Assembly (NCBI GenBank): GCA_013400155.1
Contig: VXBM01000015.1
Span: 1,328,257-1,392,256 of the forward strand
DNA: 64,000 nt
Reading direction: 5' to 3'
Source: Helopsaltes ochotensis
Lineage: Eukaryota; Chordata; Aves; Passeriformes; Locustellidae
The notes beneath the pieces are model-generated. The model saw nothing but the letters and a program-made list of their open reading frames with translations, was not told the origin of the DNA and searched no databases. A program made the translations under genes and the position numbers. This document shows positions 14,227 to 26,900 of this stretch, one piece after another. Each line of letters starts with the position of its first letter. The first letter of the stretch is position 1.

Positions 14227-17200
14227 TCATAGTTCTCCATAAATCCAGTTTGGGCTGCTTTTGCCTTGAGTACAAGTTTTAAAAACATAAATTATGAATA
14301 ACTTAGTTCTGATTGTGTTAGGGAGATCAGTAAGTAAATTTAGCAATTTCATAGACACGGAGTTATTCCTTCACTTCAGCCAGGACATTGCTAATGCAAG
14401 GTCTTGTCTGCTCACATAGATCCTTACAGGACTGTGTTTTTGGCTGTCTATTATTTTATTCTTAAACAAGAATAATTCTTTGTACAAGAAGGTCTTCAAC
14501 CTACCTGTCTCAAAGGGAAAAAAAGAACAATCAATAAGAAAGATAAAACATCTTTTTGAGCCTGGAAAAAACCTGTTTAATTTTTATTCTCAGATTCTGT
14601 GTAAACATAAGAACTCCACAGTTTGGCTCTGATTCAGTCACATGCATTTAGCCCATTCTTCATATACTCCGCTGGAGTTAAATACTGATTATCCATGTCC
14701 TTGAGGTCTCTGTTGGATTGGAGTGAAAGTATTTGGCACCTTACAAGATTAAGGCCTACATGGGGCTGCAAGAATTTGCAACTCACTCTTTTGTTTGCTT
14801 GTTTTTTTGTTTTTTTTTTTTTCTTTTGCTAGTTGCATGAAGATTAAAGACAGGAACTGGTTGAGGGGTACATTTATTTTATCACAGGCATTATGTACAT
14901 CATACTTTGTATTGTAATCATGCAAACAGTAATCTCGCCTTCTTGACATAAACAGTAAGTAGCACGTTTTTCCTGAGGCTGAAATAATCACAGAAAAACA
15001 TGGCAGTGATGGAGGTACAAGAGACAAAACACTGCATAATGATGTTATTATCATTGTTCCATTGTCACCCATCCTTACACCTTAGTGATATGATCCTTTT
15101 CTCTCTGAAGATAACAAAAGAGGCCCGAGTATAAACAGAGCAATGTATAAGCAGCAATCATAAGATGCAACCTTGAAAAAGTGCACTTAAAATGCTACCA
15201 AAAAATCATCTTGATAAATACAGAAAAAGCCTACTTAATCTTTATATGCATGGTATGCAATTATATATTTACATCCAGCAGAAGGCAAGGCATATACTTG
15301 AAAACAGTAGCATTTGGTGGGATTTTGCTAACTGCCTTGATTGCATTTCTAATTCTAAATATGAATATGAACATTTAAGCCCAAGTGTCTTTTGCATCTC
15401 CATTTTAAACTGCTTCAGGTGTGTTCCTGAACACGAGATGGAACAGGCAAGTCTAGAGGCTTGTGTTGTTTATAGAGGTAAACAAAAGGGGTGGGTACTC
15501 CCAGTGACTTATTTGTGATGTCTGGGGTTAGAGATCTGTACTGCCAAAGCCCTGGAGGGTTTACCCTAATGGAGCTACTCAAACCTACACTTACAATACT
15601 ATTCATGTTCAAAGGTTGCTGTAATAAGATGCAACTATAGTTATAGGTATAGTTCCTTAATTTAAAAAAATACTGGCAAATAGAGTATTTGAAATATTTG
15701 CTTTTATACCTTTGTAACTACGAGCCATGTGACGAGTAGGAAAAGCTGCATTTATTGAGATTCGATAATTGATTATTGCGTCATGTAGTCGATGTTCATC
15801 AAAGTTTTTCCAGCATTATCTGATGGTGTCCAAAGCTCTGCCATGTGTCTGTCATAAGAAACAGCTGAAATGGAATGGAAGTATTTATGAGAACATCATC
15901 TGTCTTTCTCTTAGCTTTTATAGGTTTAAAATTAAACTTATAAACATCTGTTTATATGTGCTTAAATTTGCATTAACAAAAGAACATCAGGTCGCCTCTG
16001 AAGATGTTTGACCAGTGACACCTGCACATGTCTGTCTGGATGTGTGTTTTCTGGATTTTTTAAAAGACCTTTATCGTCCCATCTCCCTGTGTGGATAGCA
16101 GCTGAAAGCAACAGCTTTGTGCTGCTGAGGTTTGCAGAACACCACAATGAAATTGAAATTGGTGATGACTTCTTTTCTGCCTTTTTTTTTTCCATTCCAA
16201 AAAAAATTGTTGTGCTGAACCTAGAATAGTTTTGCTGGTTGTTTCACTGCTGTGGCTTCTTGCTGTAACTGGGTTTTCAGACTGGAATATATTTCTAGGT
16301 GATTAAGAGAGAAGGAGATTCATGGTTTTGAGCTAGTAACCAAATTCTGTTCTGATTCTAATGAATGAGAATACCTTCAATTAAATTTAATCACAAGCAT
16401 AAAAATCTGGGGAAACATGCAGATATATGTACAGAATCATGAAATTGTCTAAATTCGGTAAAAACATTTTTGTTCACTTTTATGGCATTTAAATGGCTCC
16501 ATTTTAAAATACTTGGTGAAAATGAGGCCATACCCAACAAGATCTAACCACCTGCTAAATTGAACTTAAATATATATATACATTTACTCTGTAATATTTA
16601 GCCTAGAAAAAAAGTCTTTGTTTTGTCATATCCTTGCACTTTTATTTTTGTAAATCAAATGTTAGAAATTTAAATGAACATTCCAAAGGCCCACAAGTAG
16701 CTATTGAATTGCTTCCATTAGTCACTTTACAGCACAGAAAAAAAACCCGAACCACAGTCCTACTATTTCCTAGTAGAAGTGGATGTCAGTTGTAATTTCT
16801 GTTTATTTTTGTCTGTCTCTCAAAAATGCACATGTATGTGTTTAATTAGAAGAAAATGTTGGGTTTTTTTTAATGGTTGCATTCAGATTCCTTCTAATTA
16901 CAAGGTAGATTATAGATTTGATCTATACCATTTACCAGTTCTTCCTTAAATTTAGCGATCTTATAAAAGAAGATTAACTTCTCTCCCTAGAGGGCTCCCA
17001 GTTAATCATCTGTGGAGTTGGTCAGGAGGGAAGGGAGCAGCAGAGAGGATGAGAGAATTTCTCTTTGACTCAACAGATGGACAGCTTACACTCTGGAACA
17101 TGAGATTTGATTACCTTAGCATGTGCTACGACAAATGTTATTAGCAGTCATAAAATTATCCAGCTTTTTTAGAAACAAGTGACAGGCCAAGGTTTGGACT

Positions 17201-20200
17201 TTTTCTGACCCCTGGGGAATTCTGCAGCATTCAAAGAAAATTATGCAGAGTGTAAAGGAGTAACTCCTTTTGTTTGCTTTTCATTTACCAGCTGCTAATT
17301 TAATTGATTGTCCCTTTGAAGGACTAATTTCTCCTCAGTCTGTGGTGGAATTTCACAGTTCGTGTGATTTTTTTTCTTTTTTTTTTTTTTTGCTTTTAAT
17401 CTTTACCTTCTAGTCAGTGTGTAATTGTACTGTAGGCTGCTGCCTGAGTTTATTGCTGAAACAAAGAGTTAATCAGAATGGTCTCAGATACTGCCATGCA
17501 TCATGCCTTTGTACATGAATAAAAAGTTGGAAACCGCATGAAAGCAGTAGTTGGGTTACCACACAACTGGATATGCTTAAGTCTGAACGCTTCATAACTC
17601 TAACTACTGGGGAGTTGCAAACTTATAAATAACCTTGCAATTGGTTAAAACCATATTAAAACCATATGAACAAAGACATAAAGCATTTGGTTAAGGGGGC
17701 TCAGTAAATGCAGTAATCCTGTTGAAAGTAATCTAACCAGGGCAGATCCATAGCTTAGGAGTGCTTGCAAGAGTGGCAATAGTTATGGAGATGGCAATAT
17801 TTCAAGTGCAGGAGGGCATAATATTCTCCTTAGGTGGAAATATTTGCTATCTGTTCTCTTTTCTTCTCTTTTAAAAAATAGTTTTGAATTGATACACTTC
17901 CTACTAAAAGCAGGCTTGCATACACTGAAGTCTATAAACATCTGTCTGCTGAATGCTCCTGGTAATCAGAGAATTCATTTAAATCCTTCTTATTTATGTT
18001 CAAGAACAAGATGGCTACTGCTCACAATAGCTGAGAAGATCTTAGAATTCTGATCCTTAAAATCAGGCTTCAAAATGATTGCTGAGGACAGTGTTTATAA
18101 GTAGGCTAGATTCATTGACATTTACTTATCTGGGGATTTTTTTTTTTTTTGTTTTTTAGCCCATTGGTTTCTAGACTGAGTTTTTTTTCTAGACACTTGA
18201 AATTTTGATGAAATTGCAATTGTCAATTTTGACTCCAGAACATGATTCTTAAAAGAAGGCCCATAATGTCACAATCACTGTAAAATTCTGTTTCTGAACA
18301 ACTTCAGAGTATTTTCTGCTTGTGATGGTCCTGCACATGTCACATTGTCACGTGGAAGCCAGCTGAGGTTTGCCAGGCAGGCAAAGAAAGTTTAGTGTAA
18401 ATTCCCTGTTATCTGCTTTTAACCTCTTACTTTTCAGTTATGCTTTGAGATGGAAGAATATATTTAAAAGGGGACCTAGTGGCTTCTCTCTCCCCACATC
18501 TCTTCAAGCAAGCTGTTTGCTTTAAGGCACTGCAATGTGATGCAAATCTGTAGTCTGTCGCAGAGATGCTGGTCCATGCTGTATGTTCAGCATGCAAAGA
18601 TATTACTGGAACAGTTTATGAACAGCACAGAGGCCTTCAAAACCTGGAAGCAGCAGTATTTCAGGGTGAAAAATCACTCGCTGTGCCCCTCTTGGTCCCT
18701 GAGATCATTGAATTCAGGTGTTTCACTTACAGAAAAAATAAAGAAAGGGCAGGTTGTGTCAACATCATAGATGTCAGCATATCCTTCAGTCCTGAAACCT
18801 GTAAATCCTTGGAAAAGGTACACCTTGTATCTTGTAATATCTTAAAATAACAGCATTCCTACAATAAGTTTGCCTGCCTCGCTAATTTAATTCCTCTGTT
18901 TTCTTGGAGCAGCTCCCAGAGCTATGATATTGAAAATGAGTCCTAGACATTCACCACAGTTCGGCAAAACCAAGGGCCATGCTTTTAATTGTAACAATAG
19001 TGCCACTATTGTGTTTATCTCCTCTGCCATCCAAAGAATTCCAGCAGTTGCATGCCTGCACACCAGTAGGATGATTGACATTGTTGTAATAAGGTTAATG
19101 TTTAAACTTCCCACCCGTAATAACTAAAATATCCAGAGATAAGGCTGAAAGTCAATTTGTAATTATCCCTGCTGTGCCAAGACATTGCAAAAGATTCTAA
19201 GTGGAGGATAATTTAACTTTTCTGTCCTAGCTGTTAAAAAGTAGTAAGAAGAAGGTGAAAAGCTTGGGGCATTTGTATCTTGAGTTTCCAGGGAGAGGGG
19301 AAAAAGGAGCTGTAATTCCTGCTCATTCAAACTGGGAATAATTTTCTCTGTGTTCTACTGAAAATGTTTTTTTTATGTTTTGAATACATTAAATTGTTTT
19401 CTGGTTGTTTACTGTCCATGGTACATGAAGGGAATAGATCATAGTTAGCAAATAAGCTACTAGAACATTTAGTATAAAATAATTCAATTGAAATACATTT
19501 CATACATCAAGACAACATGTGATAATTATTTGAAGTCATTATAACTAAAGCACTGTCCTCAGAAGAAATAATATCCCTTCAATCATATGTTCTGTGGCTT
19601 CTGTGAATGACCCATATTAATTTGATTTCTAGAAACTGGCCCTTTAAATTGATGTTGGGTAACTGCTTCCATGCTAGACTATGGAAATAAAGGTATTACA
19701 TCATTGTCCAAGCACGTCTACTTCAATAAAATATTTGTTTGCAAAAAAAGATATATATTTTACATCTTTTGCACAATGATCAGCATGCATGCCATTTTCC
19801 ATTTCAGGCTAAGCATACATTTCAGATGTGGAAAAAGCAAGCATGTTGAAATAATTTGAGGCATGGGTATAGTCAGATCAGTCTTGGTAATCCAGAAGGG
19901 AGGGGTGCCCAGTGTATTATTACGTTTCGTATATTATTTTTCAAGAGATGGATGCAATCAGTCATCTTCTCGCATATGGTTTGAAAAAAAATTGTCTCGC
20001 TGGCAAGTAAACTGTTATTTAAGTACACAATCCACAGTACTACAGAAACAGTTTTGCCAAACTTGTCCAAGTATTCTCACATCCTTAAAGATGGTATAAA
20101 TATCATTTATGGCAAGCCGTTTACTTCAGACTATATGGAATGCCTTCCTGCTCCCCTGATCTAAGTGTCCCAGTTTGCATTATGGCCTTTATTGCTTCTG

Positions 20201-21380
20201 TTTGATGGAGTGATCAGTAAAAATTTAATGACACTATAAAATAATAAAAATGTCATTAATTTACCACGGATCCTGGATGCAGTGGTTGTAAAGTTACATT
20301 AATAAACAGAATATTTTTTACAACAAAAAGCATTGTTACGTGGGAACGTATAAATAACACACATAAATTTAAGAGCAATTTTACTGTTAGCACACACATT
20401 ATTATGGAATAGCCAATAAGTGTATAAAACATAGTATATAAAATTTTATGAAAATATACTGTGCACATCAAAAATTCAGCTTTTATCTAAGTGCAGAGAA
20501 AAGCCATTATTGTGTGCTTACTGTTTCATTGCTGTTCTTCCACAAGATCACAATTTTATATTTGTTTCTAGTCATTTGAAGTTTGCAGTCTTTTCCGAGG
20601 CAGGGGCTAAGGCTTCCTTTTGCTTTTTACTCCCTGCTTCACTGAATCATTCTTTTTACCTTCCACACGTGAAGAAAGAATTGATACTTTCTGGCAGAAC
20701 GTGAGGGAAAAGTTGCTAATTTAATGCAAAGCTAAAAATAATGCCAAAGGGGTTGAAAGGCTTGCTTGGCGACACTAGAAATAAGGGATAACTATCTAGC
20801 AGTCTATCTGTCATCACTGGGGCTGCTCCATCACTGACTGTGATAATATGTGAATATGATGGATGCCACAGCCTTGTGGCTCATAACATTTAACATTCAT
20901 CAGCTCTCACTAACGGGGGCTTTATAATTTAAATATCTTTATTTAATATGCAACATCTACCTCATACATCATAATTTCAAAGCACTTAGAGAACCAACAT
21001 TCCTGCAAGACAGTTGAGCAGACTTTAATTTTTTCAATAACTTTTACGTTTTCTGCATGTTTGTGACTGACAACGCATAAATAAGTGCCTAATCATATCA
21101 CAGAATGGAAAATTAAGGTTTGGCTGCTAAGAAGGTTCTTTTTTCTCTTCTTTTTCTCATTTTGAAGAAAGGATTATTTTTACTATGTGTTCAAAGTATA
21201 AAGAAGCACAAAGGATCTGATTTGTGTTGGGAAGTGCTTTCAGTTTCCTAATGCAAACTCCAACTGACTGTGTTGATCTTATCATGAGAAGGGGTTGTCA
21301 GTGTCATATTCTAAAACTTTTTTGCTGATATTTAAATGGAAAAACTTAAAGTAACCATACAGTATAAGCTCCATAGCCAG

Positions 21381-21430
21381 GGAAAAAAAAAAAAGAAAAA
21401 AAAGAAAAAAGAAAAAAAAAAAGAATAAAA
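21381..21430 (+). repeat. A-rich low-complexity tract (AAAAG-like)
   Basis: About 50 nt of A runs broken by single G residues, in the SOX6 intron. Confidence 0.85.
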
Positions 21431-24205
21431 ACCTGGTCAAAATAGGGGTCAAAAGCACTATCTATTCACAGGGGAGAAAACACCTGCACTGTCTATAGCA
21501 GTGCGCTTTATTATGAATTCACCAAAATTTTCTACCAATGGAGGTTAGGCAGGCAGCAATAGATGCAGTAGTTGATGTACATGTGTGCAGATGTAATGCA
21601 TGTGTGGGTAACACATTTGTTCGTGCAGCTATGTATAACCATTTATTTTTAATGAAGGTATGTATTTTTTTTTTAAATCTAGGAATATAAAGTAGAGAAT
21701 CAATCTTCTTCTCAGTCATACTAGGGGAAACGTGTACTTTTAAAAGATTTTAAGTCTATTTTCTCTAGGATGAGTTCAAGATGGGAGCAAAGACAAATCT
21801 CACTAAGGATTTGAGCTTAGTGGGACAAGTTCCTCTTACAATAAATGTCATAGGAATTTGTTGTATTTCATGCAATTGTAAAGGCATCTACTAGATAAAT
21901 GCATTTTTAGTATTGAGGAAGATTTTCCTGTTTTTTAAAGCTCTCTGAATCTGTGTAAAATCAATGCAAATACTATTTTGTATCACAATGATGATAATTT
22001 TCAGTAAAAAAAGCAAGCAAACGAATGAATTTAAAAGGCATTTCAAAGACCTAAATATATCTGGCTTTGTTAAAGCAGTTCATGAATTAAGAGGGGGTTG
22101 TAAAATAACTATAAATACAGCTCTTTTGTTTGACAAGAGCAGGTATTTTTATGGCATAAGTGCTTTCTTTTTAGTGTTTCTGAACCTTATCATGCAATTT
22201 TCCCTTTTCTCATTCCATGTCAAAATATTGATATTCTTGCAGAAACTTTTTTTTTTTTTTGTAACAGAATATTTTCTGGTAAAATCAAAGAGAATGAATG
22301 ACTAGAAAGATATTCCAAATGTGCATATTGATATGTAGCTGGGTCTGTTGATTTTAATAGCAGAAAGGTATTTCTCCTTTTCCTGAAACACACTTAAAGG
22401 CTGTTCTTCCAAGAATACTTCAGGTGCTGTATTAACATCCTTAAGAAAAAGCTTTTAGTGCAAATATTTTGGAAGAGAAAATACATGTGCCAAAATATGT
22501 TTTCTTAGCACTGATCTTTGTTTTTATCTCAACTGCAAATCAGCCCTTTGCAATGGAACACAGTATCCTTGATAAACTTATTTTTCATTCTCTCTATTTG
22601 GGAGACAGATCCCACCCTGATGATTCAGGTGTATTGTTACACTGCACGACATTCTTCAGTAAAATATTGGGCCTCTAGAACTGTAGTGTCTTTCTGCATT
22701 CCAATTTTATTTGTAACTCTTTCTGTTCTCTTGAGTTCCTTAGTGTATGTAAGCTCCTTCATCCATCATGGATTTTACAGAAGAGAACAAGTGAAGTAAT
22801 TAACCAAATATAAAATGCAGAGTTATTTTGTCTGACAACTGGAAGATTCTGAGGAACTTTTAGAAATGCATTTAGTACCTGAAACGCCTCAGCTGCATGT
22901 TGTGGCAAATCCAGTGTCAGATTGAGCTTTGTTTTCCTCTGCAAATTAAACAGAGAATAATTTAAAAAATCCATGGCTGAAGGAACCAAAAGCATGAGGA
23001 ATCAAAACAATTCCTCACTGTTCCTGGTGGGGTTTCATGGCTGAAACACAATAACAATAGAAAAATAATAATATCGGAAAGCAGAAGTAGTCGGAGGTGG
23101 AGCAAATGAGGACTCAAGACCATGTTTTGTCCTGAAGAACATTTCCACATTTCTACCATCTTTTAGGAGAGAATCTCCCAATGTTTTCTCCTCGTGTCTA
23201 GCATGCACAGCACAGAACTAGGTCATTGAACAATAGACTGAACAGCAGTCAGCACTCTACTTCTGCATAATGCATTAAGTATAACATGGAGAAACTGTTC
23301 CTAGAGCTGAAAGCTGGTATTTCACGTCTGTAAATTCAAGCTGACATGACATTTAATATTGTTTCATAGTAATGAACAACAAGGTTTCATTCATTCACAA
23401 GTACAACATAATGCCAAGTTTAATCTGAAGAGGTAACAACAAGGCAAGAGGGAAAACATGCTATGTTCCTTCAAATGAGAACGCTAAATTAATGATAACC
23501 GTTGAACACTTTGCTACTGATACACAGCACTACAGAGAGCACTATTGAGAGACAATATTACACTGCCTTTATAGTGCCCTTGTCCAGGAGCTGAGCGAGG
23601 AAGTGGGTTAACATATAAAATACCTTTCAGTTTCCACTTTCTGCTTCCAGGTTTCCTATGGATGTCTCCAGCTCTCAAAAGCTTTCTGTTTCTCTGGGAG
23701 TGGGCATTCTTTTTTCCATTTTTTCTTTTTTTTTCTTTTTATCTTCTTAAGTTCCCTTTCCACCGAGGTACAACTTAAATTTCTAGACAAAATAAAATTG
23801 GTTCTGCCTTCTATTATTCTTTATTTCAAATATTTGTCTTTATCTCTGCATAGAATTTAGACTTGTGTTTTCACAGAGGTATGAATGCAAACTTAAATCT
23901 CAGAGTGGGGAAAAAAGTGCTTCTTTTCATTAAAATACCAGTGCATTTTAATACAAACTCTTCTTTCAGCTTCTGAATTTGCATGTTCCCCAAATGTTGA
24001 TTGTCTTTTTCAGTTTAAGTTGGAAAATAAGTGGAAAGGCAAAGTGAGCAGCATCGATCAGCACTGTGTGCTGCCAAGAGTGTTTTGTATTTGCATGTAC
24101 AATCGTTTATGCGTTATGGCACTGCAGATCAAAATAATCTCAAAGTTTCTGTATATGTTTCACATTTAAAACTGATTTTCATAAATGCAAACATTCAGAA
24201 TCTGT

Positions 24206-24232
24206 AAAAAAAAAAAAAAAAAAGAAAAAAAA
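24206..24232 (+). repeat. Poly(A) tract upstream of SOX6 exon
   Basis: An A18 run, one G, then A8, located about 150 nt before the exon acceptor at 24381. Confidence 0.85.
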
Positions 24233-24381
24233 TTGTCCCTGAGCTAAAATTCTAATTAGATGCATTCATTATTTGCTCAGATTTAAGAAATAAGGCATGT
24301 ATCGATGCATACCCATATGCACTGGCATATAATGAGAACTATCCTATATGGAGCATTAAGAGTCCTTCTGTTCTTTTCCAG

Positions 24382-24490
24382 GAAAGAACAAGGTTTGAAA
24401 ATTTAGGCCCGCAGTTAACAGGGAAACCCAATGAAGATGGAAAAATTGGCCCCGGTGTCATCGATCTTACAAGGCCAGAAGATGCAGAAG
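24382..24490 (+). CDS. SOX6: SOX6 exon: linker before HMG box (fourth from last exon)
   Basis: Encodes 36 residues beginning ERTRFENLGPQLTGKP and ending in a Pro-Glu-Asp-Ala-Glu stretch, plus the first base of a Gly codon. It matches the conserved segment of SOX6 between the coiled-coil region and the HMG box. The acceptor is a TTCTTTTCCAG tract ending at 24381 and the donor is AAG|GTGAGT at 24490/24491. The exon starts in phase 0 and ends after codon base 1, which pairs with either acceptor of the next exon. SOX6 is a SoxD protein that lacks its own activation domain and works as an architectural or context-dependent regulator in cartilage, skeletal muscle, erythroid and oligodendrocyte differentiation (family knowledge). 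No domain with a known activity lies in this exon. Confidence 0.95.
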
Positions 24491-26454
24491 GTGAGTTGCA
24501 GTTTTGACCATGGGTTATTGAACACTGCACCACAGGATGATATGGCTGAAATACTGCCAGTGTCATAAGTACTATGTTACATTCCAGGGTAACACTTGAT
24601 TGATTTCTGTCTGAATTTTTGAGATTTCAGTAAGTCCATAACAAAGTGTGGAGACACGAAAGGGACTGTGTAGCCCTTTTAGCCTTTCTGCAGCACAACT
24701 CTCTTTTCCCCAGCTGCCAAATACGTGTTTACATTCCGTACTCTTAATAAAATTTTAGGAGATATTGAGAAAATTATCTCAGGAAGGATAGATTTTCCCC
24801 ATATTTCAGTGTTTAGCAGCTTTGAAGAAGGTTAGAGCATTTTCAGAAATCTGCCCACCTATTCAAGATTTAGCAAGCAGAATTCTATTCATAAGCAGCT
24901 ATCAAATGATCATGGAAAAAATGCTTCCCATTTTCTGTATGAAAAGGTCTTTTTCATTTTATAAGCCTTCAGTGCATTCATTTCTGTGAGATTTTTATAT
25001 ATATATCTATGTATTTCAAGTCCCAGGTGGAAGTCAGTGTTTATCAGGACTGAGCTGAGTCCCTAGTAGGATTACCATGCATGCTCTGGAAGTGGATGTC
25101 TCTGGGATCCTCTCTACCCTGTGGTACATTAAAGGAACCCAACCTGTCAGAAGATTAATGTACTATTCAGATAGAATATTATGCAGGATTTTGCCCTCTT
25201 GATTTACTTCTGTTTGAGAATAATTTTAGACTGGGGAAATTCTAGTTATGGCTTAAGAAGGTTAAAACACCTCTGAATTTTTCCATTAACATCCAAACAT
25301 CTGACAGATCCAAAGTCTGATTTTTTCCTTGGATCAAAAGAATAGGATCAGTAAACTTTATGGAGCTATTATTTATGAGCTTCATTTATTCTTCCGTAAT
25401 ACAATTTGATTGGCCACTATTGTATCATCTGTAAACAGAAAAATAACAAACAGAATGTAGGTAAAAAGTAACTTTCATACTGCTGTTTTGCAATGCTTCT
25501 TTTTTTTTTTTCTAGAAAAAGAAAAGGAATCAGGAGATACATGGACTTTCCAAAGCACTTTTTGACCAATCAGTTATTTATAAAGTGCTTTATAAAGAAA
25601 CATTCATCCAGCAGCAATATTTCATATTTCAACATGTTGAAGAATATTATTTTTTAGTCAGTTTGGGTGAAAAGTTGCAAGGGGATACTTGCATATACTT
25701 ACAGATACAGAGTGGCTGGTTTAGATGACATCAGGCCTCTGACCCCATTGTTGGTTTAACTAATTTCTTTCAATTCATCCATTCTCTTCCTAATGTCATT
25801 AATTTAGTATCTTGATACCTCTTGTGGCACTGACAGCCTCCCCTGTTACTGGATAGTGCAGAGAGAAGCTTTGCCATGTGTAACCCAAGCTACAGTGATG
25901 TGTACCAGTTTAAGGACAGCGTGCATGTCTTTCTAGAGCTACTGGGGCACTTTGAGGCATGGCCACATTAGAAATCCGAGTTCATGAATGGATTCAGATT
26001 TCCAGAATTTGTTTAGCAGCCAAGAGATATCTCTGGAAAAGTGATGCTGGCTGCATAGCACTGCTGATCTGAAAAAAAACATTGGCAGGAGTTCTAAACT
26101 GAGCTGCTTATTTGTCCTTCTCATTGAAGACAAGGTGAATTTAGATGTTAGCTGGATGAAAGAAAATTACATTCAAAATACAACCTGAGTTTTGCCCCTT
26201 ATATTCGGCAAGAAGGCGAAGAGATAACATAGCCCAACATAATTTACAGTGGAAGTGCGTTGCAGTGCTGCTGAAATATGAGCAGTTAAACTGTGGTCTC
26301 TGATATGTACCGGGCTACAGACTGCCCAGCTTCTAATTATCGTGAAACTATTACAGATCTTTCTAGGTTTGTCAATGTTTTTTATACGTATTCCTAGTAT
26401 TTTGTGCTTTCAAACTTCAGCCCTGGGTCACTATGAAACTTGGCAGTTTACTCT

Positions 26455-26900
26455 AGAATCATAGAATCATTTAGTTTGGAAATGACCCTTAGGATCATCA
26501 AGTCCAACCCAGCACTGCCAAGTCCATCATGAATCCATGTCCCAGAGTGCTGCATCTTGTAAATACTTCCAGAGGTGGTGATTCAGCCACTTCCCTGGGA
26601 AGCATGTTCCAATGCTTGACAACTCTTTCAGTGAAGAAATGGTTCCTTTATATGAAATCTAAACCTCTGCTGGCCTGACTTGAAGCTATTTCCTCATCCT
26701 ATGACTTCTTCCTTGCAAATAAATACTGACTCCCACCTTTGTGCAGCCTCCTTTTATCTTGTAGAGAGTGATAAGGTCCTCCCTGAGCCTCCTGTTCTCC
26801 AGGCTAAACACCCTCAACTTCATCAGCCTCTCCTAGTCAGATTCGTGCTCCAGACCTTTCACCAGCTTTATTTCTCTTCTTTCACCTCCTCTAAGAATGC
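26455..26900 (-). mobile_element. CR1 LINE 3'-end fragment (- strand)
   Basis: Read on the minus strand this ends in the typical CR1 terminal direct repeats; on the + strand they appear as AGAATCATAGAATCAT at 26455-26470. After them, the + strand carries the reverse complement of a CR1 3' region: a GGATCATCAAGTCCAACC segment, then a 'ttccaatgcttgacaactctttcagtgaagaa'-type region, then TAAGGTCCTCCCTGAGCCTC, TTCTCCAGGCTAAACACCC and CATCAGCCTCTCCTAG. It is diverged and 5'-truncated. The right edge is approximate because similarity fades after about 26890. Inactive copy. Confidence 0.88.

Larger units (their letters stand above)
1..24381 (+). other. SOX6: SOX6 intron (3' part), no exon seen
   Basis: This is AT-rich non-coding sequence upstream of the first recognisable SOX6 exon, ending in a pyrimidine-rich stretch and AG at 24380-24381. 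I looked for the preceding SOX6 segments (the helical stretch beginning around MKAIQEARKMRE, and the coiled-coil and Q-rich region) and found none, so the intron probably extends past the left edge. Open frames here are short (128 codons at most), lack splice context and recognisable domains, and I read them as chance. It contains CORE-SINE and CR1 relics near 13 and 14 kb, A/G-rich and T-rich low-complexity tracts, and a few palindromes listed separately. Assignment as SOX6 intron is inferred from the frame and phase of the downstream exons. Confidence 0.8.

Noticed and set aside
1..24381. Search for earlier SOX6 exons (coiled coil, Q-rich region)
   Set aside because: No matching translation with proper splice sites was found; the upstream exons must lie left of the window.
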